A stretch of 64,000 nt of DNA, taken from NCBI GenBank assembly GCA_028023455.1, contig JAQFVV010000153.1:372001-436000 (forward strand), in the 5' to 3' direction. Position 1 is the stretch's first letter, and each line of letters opens with the position of its first letter. Under the pieces are notes generated by a model, which did no database searches, had not been told where the DNA came from, and saw nothing but the letters and a program-made list of their open reading frames with translations. Below are positions 43,492 through 56,899 of this stretch, piece after piece. Position numbers and translations under genes: made by a program. This DNA comes from Epiperipatus broadwayi (Eukaryota; Onychophora; Udeonychophora; Euonychophora; Peripatidae).

Positions 43492-46400
43492 AGCTACTTT
43501 ACTGCCAACACTCAAGCTGTTCATCAGGTCACCACCCGTTCTCAGCGCCTGCTTTCTTCATGAACAAAACAACGAGGGCAAAAGGTTTATTTTTATGCAG
43601 TATTTATAAAAAAACAAACACACAAACTAACAAAAAAAAAAAAGAGAAAATCTATGCCCGGTATTGATTAGCATGTTTTTATTTACTTTTTGTTTTAACA
43701 CAAAAGCCTGAATTGTATCACAAACAGATTTTAAACCTAATTGTAAATTAATTAAAAGACAACCTTGTTTTATTTTAAAATAAAAACAGAGGGAAACTGT
43801 TATTTTCTCTCTTATAGTTATATATCTTTGAAGAAAATACCTTATTTTTTATTATAAAAAAAAAAGTTTAGTTTTTATGGTTTGAAAGGGCAGATTTTAG
43901 TTTAATTGCATCTGATAAAGCACTGAAGTCGAATTAACTGTGTGCATCCTGGTTTCGGTCTAAGTTGTGATTAATTATAACCATTTTTATTGGTTTTAAG
44001 ATCATGTGACATTTGTCACGTGATCTTTCTCATCAAATTGCCCAGTTGTAAAGTGTAGATTGTTATTTGTACATGGCTGTAGAAAAAACAAAATGCTAAT
44101 AGTTAAAAAAAGGACAGTTCTAGTTTTATAAAGTAATTTTATGCAAAGTGATAAAAGTACTTTTACGTTCCTATTGCAATAATTAAAAGCGTGGCCCACA
44201 AAGTTGTGAGTCCATAAATCTGTATTTTATTTCTTTCTATCTATCTCTATTCCTCTTTAAAAATATATATATATAAACAAAACCTAATAATCAAAAAGAG
44301 TAATAAAATTAATTTCTAAAGACTCATATCACTAAGGCAACTATTTATTAATCTCCAAAACTGAAAAAAGTGATTTTTGTTTTAAAACATTATTTTATAA
44401 ATAATATGCAAATTACCTCAAATTTCATGCATTATATATAACTTTGTGGATCACTCCTCAAGCTGGCTTAGAAGTCAAAGAGTCTACGATGGGGTTTTAC
44501 ACAATGGAAAACAGTGGTCCTTTACGTTTTTCCCTTTTTAAAATAATAAAAAAATCATGAATGAATGATATATATATATGTGTGTGTGCGTCTATCTCTC
44601 TCTATATATATATTTAAAAAAAATCCTTTATAATTTGTAATATATTTTTATCATAAAGTCCCCCTATGTACTTATAATAAGTAATGCTCATTTAATTTTA
44701 ACTTTATAATAACTGAACTCTAATGAGCAGATACTATTTTAAATTTTTTAGTTATAACAACAACTCAATAGTTTACATATCATTTTTAATATATGCATTT
44801 TTTAATTTAAATGCCGAACAGAATTTTTTTACTTTTTTTTTGTTGTTGTTTTGTTTTTGTTTATAATGTTTGTTTCAATTTTGGAAATTAGTGATTTCAG
44901 TTCAAAATATTTATTCTATTAATCATGTAGATAATGTGGTATAAATTTATAAAGTTGTAAAAAAAAAAAAAAACTATACATAAATATAATATATTGATGT
45001 CTATTTTTGTTATAATGTGATTATGGTTCCTTGCTCTGCATACCCTATTTTTGTTTTATACTCTCATTCTCTGGGAAATGGATTTTTATTTTTTTTTGTT
45101 TTCTAATTTTAACAATACATAAATATATTTTTTTTAATAAGTGAAAATTTAATAGAATATCTTGACTACACAAGATTGTAAAATCCTGCAATTTGCATCA
45201 GATGTTTGTGAATCAAGAAGTCTTGGAACTTTCCACGAGCTATCTGCTGATGGCTTATAAAATGCAGGAGAGATACAATTAAGACATCAATTATCTGGGG
45301 TCCGAAACGTAATCACAAATCAATCGTTTGTAGTCAAGTTATGTGAACAATCAATTGTTTGTAGTTAATGTTTAAAAAAATTTAAAATTAAAAAAAAAAA
45401 AGTTCCTAGATTAGTTAGGAATATAGCATTTGCAATGTGCAGCTAATTTGACGCCATTTTTCCAGTGAAATGTGAAGGGCTCCAATTGGACTACTTTACT
45501 TCTAAGCCATCCAATGGATTTGTTTTGGTTCTGCTAGACTAAGTATTAAATAGCTCAGTGTAGAAATGGCTTACGTTTCTGTAAAGGGATTTAAAAAAAA
45601 AAAAAGCAGGATTCTATACTAAATGCAAATTAAGTCTTAAAAGTATAACAAATACTGTATTTTCAAATGCAATAGTTGGAAATGTTTTGTTTTATTTTTT
45701 TTCTTTAGTTATATATGTTAAGATCACTTATCTTTTAAGTTTATTGTGTGCAATTCAAAAGAAAAAAATCATTTGATTCATTTCTATTGAATTAAGTATG
45801 TGGATATCTTATATATACATGTATTAAAAATGAAATTTTGATAATTAAAAGTTTTATTGAATAAAAATGATGTTGTACAAGTATTTATTAACACTACATC
45901 TTTCATTTTGTAAAATCATTTTACTCTTATATAAACAACAAAACATTGAAATGTAACTCACTGGTTATTTATTGGAATACTATGACTAAGTAAAAAAAAT
46001 AAAATAGCCTTTAAAGATTTTCATTGCGAAGTTAATGCTCTAATAGTCCCCCTCCCCTCTCATAGAAGAACAATGATGAAGGTATTATTCACAGGTTTTA
46101 TTTCTGGATTGTGAGTGTTTGAGAAATGTTTTATACTGTCTAACTAAAAATATCTAAAAGGATTGGCTATGCTAGTTACCTAAGAAAAAATCCCAAGTCA
46201 TATCAGCCTAAAAAAAATATCCATGTTTTATCCAGCTGACAGGGTTCAAATTCCAAGTCATGATACTGTTATTAAAATTTAGAAATATTTTCATGAGTTG
46301 TCAAAATGACAACAGTTTATATATTTAAATGAAAGTAAATGGAAAAATATTCATAATATTATCATCCATATGTTATCACTTTTTATGCTTAATGGTTAGC

Positions 46401-46935
46401 TTAGCAGTTATGCATGGTTTTAAAAAATATTATATACTAGAAGAATAATTTATATATCAATTGCATACAAAAAATTATAGATGTACGCACATTTGGTAAA
46501 ATATATATGTTTATCTTATCATAACAATATAACTACATTTATTATTGCAAGAGCAAAAATTAAGAATCTTATTTTGATCAACTGAATGAAACTATTGTTT
46601 TTTACCTTTTACTTGTTATTTAAATGTCATTTGATTTTTTCAGTAACAGAACATGTGTTATAATAATGAATTTTGAGTTTGAAAAATTAGGGTTAATTAG
46701 GATAGAGTGGGGTTAGGATTAGGTAAGGATTAGGCTTATGCATGATTTATTTGTTATGTTTTTTTTAATTTATAAGTTATTTAAAATTTTATTAAATCTT
46801 CTTATAGATAGTATTTCTTTTTTTTAGTTAATCACATTAACATATATAATACTATACATAAAATGTTAATATCAAAACAAAAACAAACAATTATATCTTT
46901 ATATATAATTGCATGGGAACAATGCTGTACACATT
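43492..46935 (+). other. Presumed 3' UTR and downstream sequence of the phosphatase gene
   Basis: The first 100 bases after the stop are GC-richer (ACCACCCGTTCTCAGCGCCT at 43522), as expected for transcribed UTR. Poly(A) signal candidates are frequent (first AATAAA at 43779), so the transcript end cannot be chosen. A 13 bp hairpin with a CACGTG core lies at 43998-44027. 45170-45560 is another GC-richer patch. 46686-46738 has degenerate TTAGG-like words. There is no other gene. Confidence 0.4.
43998..44027. repeat. Short hairpin with 13 bp arms
   Basis: AAGATCATGTGAC and GTCACGTGATCTT are inverted repeats (12 of 13 pairs) around a 4-base ATTT loop. The right arm contains the E-box TCACGTGA. 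It could be an RNA hairpin in the 3' UTR, a transcription-factor site or a repeat remnant. Confidence 0.7.
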
Positions 46936-46939
46936 ACTA

Positions 46940-47075
46940 AAAATATGACAATAGATGAGCAACTGAATACTAAATTATATTCCAAAAGATTATAAGAGAT
47001 CTAAAAAAAAGATTATAGATGAGATAGTTGGATGAGATAAAGATGACAATGGAGTGCTGAGAAAAACAATAGATT
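46940..47075 (+). mobile_element. RTE LINE 3' fragment, heavily decayed
   Basis: GACAATAGATGAGCAACTGA, CCAAAAGATTATAAGAGATC and AAAAAAAGATTATAGATGAG align with the RTE C-terminal coding region at 5725-5800 and 14845-14930 (GATGGACAATTGAAAT, AAGAGACTGTAAAAGATCCA, AAGAGACTACATGTGAGATG). No open frame remains. Confidence 0.55.
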
Positions 47076-47934
47076 AATAATGGCTGAATTATAATGGTAA
47101 TATAAATACATGGTTATTTCCTCAAGGTGTCATGTGACATTAAAGGACGGTGAGAGCTTGAGCACAGTGATTCATATTTAACAGAGCAAAGTGAGATTTT
47201 TTTTTTATTTTCCTTATCTACAATTCAATCCAATTACATTAAAATGTAATTAAAAGTGCGTAATAATAGCAATACAAAAAATACTAAAGATTTTGAGGAG
47301 TAAAAGTTAATTTCTACATATTTGCATACCTGAAATATATAAAAATATTAAATCTCTTCTTTAAAAAGTAGAGTTTAGTAATTAAACATTTATTATTATA
47401 GTTATTCTGCAAAAGTTAAGACTGATATATTTCCAATTTGTAATTATATAATGCTTATTTCAAAAGATTTTAAACTAACTACCAATAGTAAATACGCCAA
47501 AACATATATAGATTTTTATTTTGTAAAGATGAATTTCTAATTTAAAAAAATAAAAAATTGGACAAAGAAAATGTTAAAATGCAATGGAAGTCGATTAGAG
47601 ATTCCTAGAATTTTTGTCACAGAAAAAAAGATAACCTAGAATTTATTACATAATGTTGCCACAGGATATTTTACCAGAAAAAATTCTTTTTAAAAAAATA
47701 GACCCACATCATTTATAAAAATTCTGCACAATGTGTCAAAGGCAAACTTTAAGAATCAAATTTTTGTTCATAGTATTCTTAGGAATTGCACTTGAGTTAT
47801 TTGCATTAAATATATTATGATTTTAAACTCATATATTGTAATAATTTAATTACTAAAAGATTTATCTTGTGATTTATAACTGAAACACACAGGCTTATTA
47901 TATACCTGTGTCTATATATGTAATATATAGGGTA

Positions 47935-48108
47935 TATGAGCATGGACTTTCATAACCCACCACTCTCCACACTCTCTCATAACACTGATACACTTGAACA
48001 CATATATGTTGAAAAGATAAATAATCACCAATATACATATTTCATGCTAAACCAGCAATCATCAGTTGGTCCAGATTACCATCTCTACACATATATGCTA
48101 TAAGTGCT
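47935..48108 (-). mobile_element. Dispersed SINE-like repeat (family C), full-length copy
   Basis: Minus-strand unit from 48101 down to 47940. AGAGATGGTAATCTGGACCA and ACTGATGATTG, then TGTATCAGTGTTATGAGAGA and GTGTGGAGAGTGG, align with 32369-32523 throughout. The tail region TGAAAGTCC resembles the GTGAAAGTCTGAG of the 63131 copy. Confidence 0.6.
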
Positions 48109-48109
48109 C

Positions 48110-50630
48110 AGATATGTATTAAGATTATCATAACTCAAGAAATCATTGTTTTAATTAATTTAGATTACCATAATCTATTCAGTATTTCAATAATGTGAGC
48201 TCTTTGATAGTGCTTAAAATATCCCGAATATAATTTATTTCTGACTGGATTATAATAATCTACTAATTAAATCAAAATGGTCATGAATTCTTTTGTAGTT
48301 TTATTTTATATTAACTACAAACAGACTAATTGACATTTTATTTGAAATGAAATGTTTGTCAAAATGAAATGTCATTAAATATTTAAAATTATTCATATTA
48401 AATATGGTATATAAATATATAAAATGTAGCATTTTTAATATTAATATATTTTCATAGAGAACGTAAACAATGAATTATTTGTAAAAATATTTTCCAGTGA
48501 GTATGAAATAGATGGTTATTATTTATAGTTATTTGATGACTCTTTAAATATAATTTATCCTAACCTTTAATAATTGCAATACAGTATATTACTGTATAAT
48601 GTTGCAGGATTACTATTTGTCTACTTTCGTTAATCTTTGATAAATAAATTATCACGTTTCTCCTAATTTACATTTTACATCAGCATTTAACAGCAGCAAC
48701 CTATTTTATCACACTACTATATAGCTATGTATTGTAATATTAAATAACTAATAGTTCCAATTATACTCATGGCTTTTATCTAATGAACTTAACTAATAAC
48801 AAGCACTAAATTTTCAGTCCCCAAATCCACTTTTACTTCTCTTACTATCTGAACTAAGATTCAAACAATCAAGTCAAGTTAGTGACTTTATTTATGTATT
48901 AACCATAACATCTTTCAATTTGGTAAGAACGTGTGCAATTCCAATGTTCCTCATATCTGAAAACTAATATCCAGAAAATAGTCTGAAGCATTTCTATTAA
49001 ATTACTCAACTTTACAGTGATGATTCTGAGAAATAGTATTAAAAGGTATTATTATATCCAATGTAACCAACCAAATAAATTTATTAAATTTTCTTAATTA
49101 ATACATTGAGGAAAAATTTAGAAGTGAATCTATGACATTAGTAATATTCAAAGATAATTCACTTCTTAGAAAAAATGGCAATATGCTACATTTCTGATAT
49201 GGAAGACAGGTTATGAATGGACTGAATGGATTCCATTTACTGATAGAAACATTAAGATTATATACATTCAGGTATATTGCATGTAAAAATAGCTGGAAAA
49301 ATCAGATCAATCTAAAAAAAAACAAGTTTACAAACATAATTGACTTCTTAAATCACTTTGAAAAGACATGATTAAATTCATTTTAATCATTAGTACTTTA
49401 TTTACAAACCAGGCTTAATTAATGCAAATGAACTTTTGATATTCATTACTATAAAAAATATGACTGCAGACTTCTTCATGTAATGTACCATTATTAAAAA
49501 AATTTTTATCTTCAGTTATCTATTAACACATTGGTGCTAAAATAAGTATATTGTGCCATTCATCTATATCACCTATATGACAATTATAAAGTTTCTCATT
49601 CTAACTGTTTATAATGCAGAATTTAGTTGCTTTAAAGATCTCAGGTATACAATTTGATATTTCATTTTAAAATAAGTATGGCGTAATCAAAATAGTTTCA
49701 TAAAGACAAAAATGTTCAAATATCAAGTTATTACTAACTGGCTTTCTAAGAAAGGGCATCAATGACTTTTTGGATTTCATTACCAATAATGACCTGAAGA
49801 TATTGAATCCTAACAATGAACATATAATATTGCTAGACATGAGATTCTAGACACTAGTAAACTCATGCTTCTGACATCAATCACAGACATTTTTACCAAA
49901 CACATTACTGATTTTCATTAATATAAGAGTGGTCACAAATTTTAAAAACAATTTTTGCACACTACACACATTATATAATATATGATGTACACACATGAGC
50001 ATAAAATATTCTTCAAAAACATATTCTTATCAGTTTAAATAAATATATAATATTCTGATCTGAATTGAAATAAGAAAGAATAATGAAGAATGACAATAAA
50101 TAAAGAATTGTATTCTTCTATTTCTAATAATGAAAGATTCCAGGTAATAACTTCTATTCCATTAGAACATATTAAATGATTTTTGCCATCTCAACATGTA
50201 ATTTTTGATATTTTGGATAGATCAAAGGCAGAGTTATAATTTTCAAAATATATTTTTATATGATAAATACATTTAGAATAAATATATTTACAAAAGTTTA
50301 TTTTTTCATGAAACATCACAAAACATTAAACAATAATCTTTTAGGATAATCTTCACTCTGCTAAACATTCCAAGAAGCTTGTCATTATGCCAAATAGTCA
50401 CAATAAATGTAAAGAAATTGAATAATCCACATTTCACTCACATTTTTATGAATTATCTAGAAACTATATAAGCTGTTTAACAGTTGAATATGCAATCTCT
50501 GAGCAAACAATCAGAGTTGAAGTAGTATATCACTTAAAAAGTGAAAACTAAATGGCTGTTTAATCCCATTTTCTTTTATGGATGATGAAATTGGCAATGA
50601 TTGGCTGGAGATTTAATCACCATTTTTATT
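48110..50630. other. AT-rich non-coding DNA, nothing recognised
   Basis: Unlike the regions around it, this stretch has no obvious transposon, microsatellite or inverted repeat. Its frames are all short. Confidence 0.5.
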
Positions 50631-50633
50631 AAT

Positions 50634-50732
50634 GTTTTTTCATGTATCATAACATCAGCTGGGAAGTGAACCTGCTAACCCAGGACAACTGCTTGTAAAG
50701 CAGCTGTGCTGACCTCTTGACCACCAACACAT
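50634..50732 (-). mobile_element. tRNA-Gly-like SINE, copy 5
   Basis: Minus-strand copy: TGTTGGTGGTCAAGAGGTCA (A box), AGCTGCTTTACAAGCAGTTG (anticodon arm, loop CTTTACAA-like), GGTTCACTTCCCAGC (B box) and tail TATGATACATGAAAAAA. Confidence 0.8.
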
Positions 50733-50734
50733 AT

Positions 50735-52408
50735 AATTTCTCTTTTTTATGATAGATTAATATATTAAATATATAATTATAGGATTTAAAACTCAACTAT
50801 CCAATTTCATTATTAAAACAGTGAAAACTCTATACAAAGTGCCAACATGTTTTTGAAACTCAACATAGATTTATTCTATGATATCATCCATTTAATAGCT
50901 TACTCTTCTAACACTTAACCATCTCATGATGTATCTCAAAAAATCTTTTAATTTAAACTTTTTTAAAAAGTTTCTTTTATGTATACTTCTAACACTTTCT
51001 TTTCAATGTTGTACATAAGCTTTTATAAGAACATTCAAACTCATATATGGTGTAACATATTTTAATTTTTTCATTAAGAAATACAAATTCTACACCTGAA
51101 GAAAAGAAGAAAAAAAATACCATTGGAATAAAGCATTGTGTTATATATTAATCTGGGTGCTAATATTAACAGTTAAATGCATTTGAAAAGTTTAAATAAA
51201 GTTCAAATTTTTCTAAAGATATTCAATATTTAATATTAAATTATTAAAATAGTCCAACATATAACTGCTATTAAATGACTTGCTTTCTATCTAAAATATT
51301 GATTACTACTTTGTAAATCTTCAATGACCCTTTGTTTTCTAAAGCAATAAAAATCTCCCCAAAATATACACCCATTTAGTTTTTACATTTATTTTTATTT
51401 GTCTTCTTCTTTCCTTTATCAATAAAATCTTTTCTAACCACACATATAATTTTAAAATAAATTATAAAAAAGGAAAAAAATTGTTGATACTTCAATAATT
51501 CTTATTTTTTGATAGTCCTAACCTTTAAATTATGTAGGCCATTACTTCTACAACTTATAATATACAAAATGTCCTTCTTCTATTAATATTTATTTTTATA
51601 TTCTAACAGTTTGATAAAATATTGATTAGAGCATTGCATATTATTCTCAATTCAGAATTCAAATCTGAATTCTCAAAACATTTTTCAAGCTCATAAGCTG
51701 CCACAGAATTTTTTTCAGATAGCTGACTCACAGTCAAATAATAATTCCTATAAAAATTTAACTTTTAATTTTATATTATACTAGTAATTGGAAAGTCAAA
51801 ATATCCAATATTTTTAAGTTTAGTACTACGGAGAGAATAAACTGCATTTCAATTGTTCATTTTAAATTTAGATGTATGTAAAGATTATCATTTGAAGCAG
51901 TGAGAAATATGTAAGTCAGTCAAATAATGACATACCTGCATATAAGATAGTGATGAGTCATCTTAGATATCTTGTAAGATTCAAATGTATTAGAATCTTA
52001 GATTTACATATGTATTATTTTCATATTTGACCAGGAAACAGTTACTGATTTAATATTCCATAAACACTGATAACTTAAAGCTTTTCATGTACTTTAATAA
52101 ATGTATAAATATATATAAAAGAAAAGGCAAGAATATATCTGCATAATTAAGATCACATTGAGAATATCCTCTTCTGCATAATTTATATCATATTGCATTA
52201 TGTGATTTAGTAGTAGTAGAATTAGAAAACTACATATTCACAAATCACAATACAATGTTATCACTTCCAATGCTCAAAATTATATGATCATCCAAATGAC
52301 AAACTATTTGATTTATTAGCAACACCAAATTCTTAATATATAACACAATATTGTTTGTAGTTTGTAGAGGCATTCACACCCATTTGCACACATATGCAAT
52401 ATTAAAGA
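50735..52408. other. AT-rich non-coding DNA, nothing recognised
   Basis: No open frames above 60 codons and no repeats were identified. Confidence 0.5.
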
Positions 52409-52410
52409 TA

Positions 52411-53200
52411 TTTTTACTTATATTGCCTACAGAAATTTTCTACTTTTAAATGACAATGTTTAATAGAAAAAATCAAGTAATCTTTTGCTGGATATTTGGT
52501 TTTTTTTTTTCAATAATCATGATATCATCAACAGTACTGGAAATCAGTTAAGATCATATAAAACTGCAACACAATTTTTATTTATGTTCAATCACAACAT
52601 TTAATATGATCTCACAGCTTGAAAATGAATTTGGTAGTAATTTAATTAAAACCTTTTAATGTTACTAAAAAAATGCAGAGCTTTTAGATAATCTTATTTT
52701 AAATAACCTTGTTTTCAAGTAACAGTTGAAAGTGAAAATCGTCAATTAATTAAATACCATATAAATAAAAAATAATATTAAGTTTATTTTTGTTTATGCC
52801 CTATAATAAATTTTTAATCTTTTAAATGACAATTTTTGATAAAAATATGTATTTTTATCAATAAACATGATGTCATTGGCAGCAATGGAAACCAGTTAAA
52901 TAATCCATTAACAATGACAACACAATTTCTACTTATCTTTACTGACAATAGCTTGAGAGAGAATTTAACAATATTTTAACTAAAATATCCTTTGTCTTAA
53001 AGTTATAAAACACAGTGGAGCCTTTAACCCAACTCATTGAAAATAATTTATTTTCAAATAAACACTTAAATATAAAAATAATTAATTAAATACACATAAA
53101 TCTATAATAATATTAATGTTATTTTTACTTATGCCTTCAAATTTTTGGTCTTTTAAGAGCAATATTTGATAAAAAAAAAAAAAGATAAATAATGTCTTGC
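52411..53200. repeat. Diverged tandem repeat, 350-bp-class unit, 2.2 copies
   Basis: Units start at about 52411, 52785 and 53120, each with TTTTTACTTAT-GCC or TTTTTGTTTATGCC, then TTTTAAATGACAAT (52444, 52820; TTTTAAGAGCAAT at 53151). Units 1 and 2 also share ATGATATCATCAACAGTACT/ATGATGTCATTGGCAGCAAT, GGAAA-CAGTTAA, CAACACAATTT and TCAATTAATTAAATAC. They differ substantially and by indels (374 and 335 bp), so the array is old. No coding content. Confidence 0.8.
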
Positions 53201-54528
53201 TGTACAGATATTTTTCTATGTAAAATATGCATGTAAATATTTAAATTTATGCAAATAAGGGGAATCAAAATCGTATATGTTTAAATACATTTCATTAGTA
53301 ATATACAAAATATAATTTCCTACTTCTGTTAGTGTAATACAAATAAAACAAATAAAAGTATTGATAAAGTGTATAAGAAGGTGTAAATGGTATAATATGC
53401 AAAAGATATTATTTTTGTTTTATTAATGCTAAAAGCCATAGTTACCTTGCTCTATACACTTGAGTTTAATAATAAAATGATACACTATAAGGTAAAGTTT
53501 TCCAGATAATAGCTCATATCATGGCATCTGATGCTCAAACATCACATTACCACTCAAGCAATTACTTATTCAATTATTGCTCTAGCAATCTGATGCAGTG
53601 ATTGATTTTGATAAGTTGAATTGATTTAAATTATCATATGCAACATTTTACATGCTGTGACAAAATCAAGTAGATTTAATAATAATCCTTTCAAATTCTC
53701 TCTAGTAAACTCTAATTATGACAGAAAACATCTTTCATAAATCCTTTACACTTTCTCAAAGAAAATCTGGTGATGCTAAAAAATGAAATTGGTAATTTTA
53801 AATTACTACTTAAAATATTGACTTATTTTGAAAATTTATTTATACTTTTAACATTTATTGATTCATATTCAATTTTGATAATTGAAACATCTTATTGACT
53901 TTCTTAGAAAGTTTACTACTGAAATTGTGATAGCTTCAATGAATTCATTACTTCTTAATATTTTTATTTTATTTTGATATTTTATTGATTTTCTACATAG
54001 ATTCTTATTTTTCAATTCTGAAGGGACTTTTTTAGTGAAACATATGTGTTAATTTTATATATATGCTTTTTCCCCTTTAAAGTTATGATATCTCTGCTAT
54101 CCACTCATTTTGTATTTGTAAAGTTATGCTATCCTTGTCAGCCACTCATTTCATACCCTCTATCCACCCAATTTCAAAAAAAAAATATGATAGGCATTTC
54201 AACTTTCTTGTCAATATTTCCCATTTCTACATCAAAATAAAATGAATATAATGCCAAAATTAATTCTTATAAAAAAAAAACCCAATGTTGATTTGTTTTA
54301 AGTCTAAAATTGTGAGTATAATAGATAATGTGATCAATTTATCACTTCATTGTTGGTGAAATATCACAAATAAATATACACACAATAAGACTAGTAAAAC
54401 TATAACTGGTTATCTGTCCAAGTTTAAGGCAGAACCATCTTTGAATCAACACATTTATTCCATAGCAACATTGTTCAGCTATTATTCCCAAAATTTTGAG
54501 GTACTAGCATGTCTGTATCACGAATTAT
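53201..54528. other. AT-rich non-coding DNA, nothing recognised
   Basis: One 64-codon frame (54046) has no recognisable feature beyond hydrophobic composition. Confidence 0.5.
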
Positions 54529-54998
54529 GACAATATAACTTTTAAATAATCACAATCTTTTTACACCTTTTAAGCAAAAAGATATTTATTATTTTTATTA
54601 CAGTTTTGACTGTTCCTCACAATCTTTTTCAGATCTACAAAAATTTAAACATTATAACAATACAACCAAAACAAACACATCAATAAATTAACAATCTATT
54701 TATACATATAATAACACTCTTAAGCACTCATTTCAATAAATTAACAATCTATTTATACATACAATAACACTCTTAAACACTATGTAAGTGTTTAAGAGTG
54801 TTATTATATGTATAAATAGATTAATTTATTGATATATATATATATATATATAAGTTTCTGTTGTATTGTTGCAATGTTTAAATTTTTGTACATCTGAAGA
54901 AGACTGTGAACAATCAAAACTGTAATTAAAACAGTAATTTTTTTTTTTTTTGCTTAAAAGATGTAAGAAGATTGTGATTATTTAAAAGTTATATTGTT
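54529..54998. repeat. Long hairpin element, about 220 bp arms
   Basis: The left arm (54529-54780) and right arm (54785-54998) are reverse complements with small indels. Both share CAATATAACTTTTAAATAATCACAATCTT at the outer end and AACACTCTTAAACAC at the inner end. A sub-unit (AATAAATTAACAATCTATTT...) is directly duplicated in the left arm at 54682 and 54734. A (TA)n run sits in the right arm at 54833-54851. The loop is very short (about 4 nt), so the DNA is almost a perfect palindrome. It has no coding content. Confidence 0.85.
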
Positions 54999-54999
54999 G

Positions 55000-55835
55000 T
55001 ATATGAAGAAACAAAATTAAGAAAGAAGGAATAAGTGTTTATGAATTATTTAATGAAATCTGTTTGTACTTTCAGTGATCATCTTCAATGCTCCTTTCCA
55101 TCATGAAATCTCGCAAATCAATTGAAACATCCTGGGGCTTCATAACAGTTCGAAATATTTTAAATATTTTAGTAGCAATTTTTCTCAATTTAAAATAAAG
55201 TTTAATATAATAACTACTATAAGATGTTTATTTTTGCATATAGTTTAAAATAATTTGCAGTTAGATAACTGTTTCTTAAAGAAGTCTATTTATTGTTGTT
55301 TTTTAGAAAAGTAAAATCCTTATAAAATAATTTCTACAAAATTTTCATCTTGAGAAATAAATCTGCAATATTCCCTTATAGCAAAAACAATTATGAATAT
55401 GAACCCAAATATTATCTTTCCTTTAATACAAGATAGTCTAAATCTAGAAAATATATTTCTTTACAATAAACTATTCATTAAATAAGCATTAGACACTTGT
55501 CAATAAATGCTATAAATAGTATACTTATTTTTGTTGCACAATACACTTTATAAATAAAAATAATTTAATAGAATTAAGGATCTCTGCAAATATGTGTATT
55601 TCTTAGTATATAAAAGTACTACAATTCTGCAATGCAATAAATCATCAAATTATATTAGCATGCCTTACTTTTATTTAAGCACTTGTAATTATCTAATGCT
55701 ATTAGCTTTTGCTAGATCATTCATTACTTCATTGATATTTTTTTATTTTCTCAACTCCTAATCATTTAATATTAATTTGTAGTATATTCTAGTATTTTAT
55801 GATTCTTCTTGGTTCTTCTTGGTTCCTCCTCTTCA
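55000..55835. other. AT-rich non-coding DNA, nothing recognised
   Basis: No open frames or repeats were identified. Confidence 0.5.
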
Positions 55836-55836
55836 T

Positions 55837-55998
55837 CACATGATCACTAACAAAGGCCACAAGCCAGAAACTAGTCTGGGGATATTGGATGAGTAGGCAC
55901 TAAATAGGAATTTTATGTATAAGCCTTCTGGCATACATTGATTACTCTGGTTTGCAATGAGTGACACTACTGTATGGAGAGTTTTGCCTGTTTTTTTC
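55837..55998 (-). mobile_element. Foldback retroposon copy 4, internally deleted
   Basis: On the minus strand it starts AAACAGGCAAAACTCTCCAT (55994 down), passes through the left arm (AATCAATGTATGCCAGAAGG ... CTAGTTTCTGGCTTGTGGCC) and ends GTGATCATGTGAT at 55837. The loop and the whole second arm are missing, so the left arm joins the tail directly. No clear target-site duplication is visible. The 66-codon minus frame here is incidental. Confidence 0.7.
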
Positions 55999-55999
55999 T

Positions 56000-56794
56000 T
56001 CTTTAGTGTTGGCAAAAAATATATATACATCAGCAAGTTACTTTGTATAAGCTCTCCATTAGAAGACTATTATTCAATGACTCTTTAATTATTGTTAGGT
56101 AACTTTTCAAATAGTTTGTCTCAATTTTTTTTAGTATCATTCTTCTCTTTACCTGTTTTTTGCATCACTTTTTATACTATGTTTGAAGTTTGGTACAGAA
56201 ATTAGAAATATTAGAACTTAATTTCTCATTTTGACTTACTACTAAGTCCCAAATAATTTCAAATTCCATATCTGAATTATCTAATCAGTATTATCTTACA
56301 GAAAATATCTACAAAGTGAATAAAATTTCATACCTATTTAAAATTGGAAAAGTTAGTAAAGCCTTCAATTAATTAATCTTGAACTTGGTTTTATAGGGAA
56401 AAAGTATGAGAATCACTTAATGAAATGATATATATTTAATATTATATTATTCATTCATCTTTAAACATAGTAGTATACCTATTATAATTACAATATGGCA
56501 GTATTGCCTTATAAGTGTATATATGAAATGATAATCTTTCACATAATCATTTTTTTGATATTTTGTTTCCACATGCATATATAATAATAATGCAATATTT
56601 TTATCTGTCTGTATATAAATTCAATCTCAATTTTCACCCAATGTTGTCATGGTAAGGTTATAAACATCAAAAGCTTAAAAAATAGTTGGTACATATTATT
56701 TTGGATATTTGTTAAACATATTTAAAGCTTGAAGGAGAGTGATTTGCCCTTTCTTAATTATAAATACAAACATATATATATATTACCTTTATTT
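56000..56794. other. AT-rich non-coding DNA, nothing recognised
   Basis: No open frames or repeats were identified. Confidence 0.5.
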
Positions 56795-56893
56795 TATTTT
56801 TTTTCATGTGTCATAGCATTGGCTGGGAAGCAAACCGCTAACCTGAGACAACTGCTTGTAAGGCAGCTGTGCTGACCTCTCGACCACCAATGA
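56795..56893 (-). mobile_element. tRNA-Gly-like SINE, copy 6
   Basis: Minus-strand copy whose acceptor ends still pair (CATTGG ... CCAATG). It has GGTCGAGAGGTCAGC (A box), CAGCTGCCTTACAAGCAGTTG (anticodon arm, loop CTTACAA), GGTTTGCTTCCCAGCC (B box) and tail CTATGACACATGAAAAAAAA then AATAAAATAAAG. Confidence 0.82.
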
Positions 56894-56899
56894 TTGACA

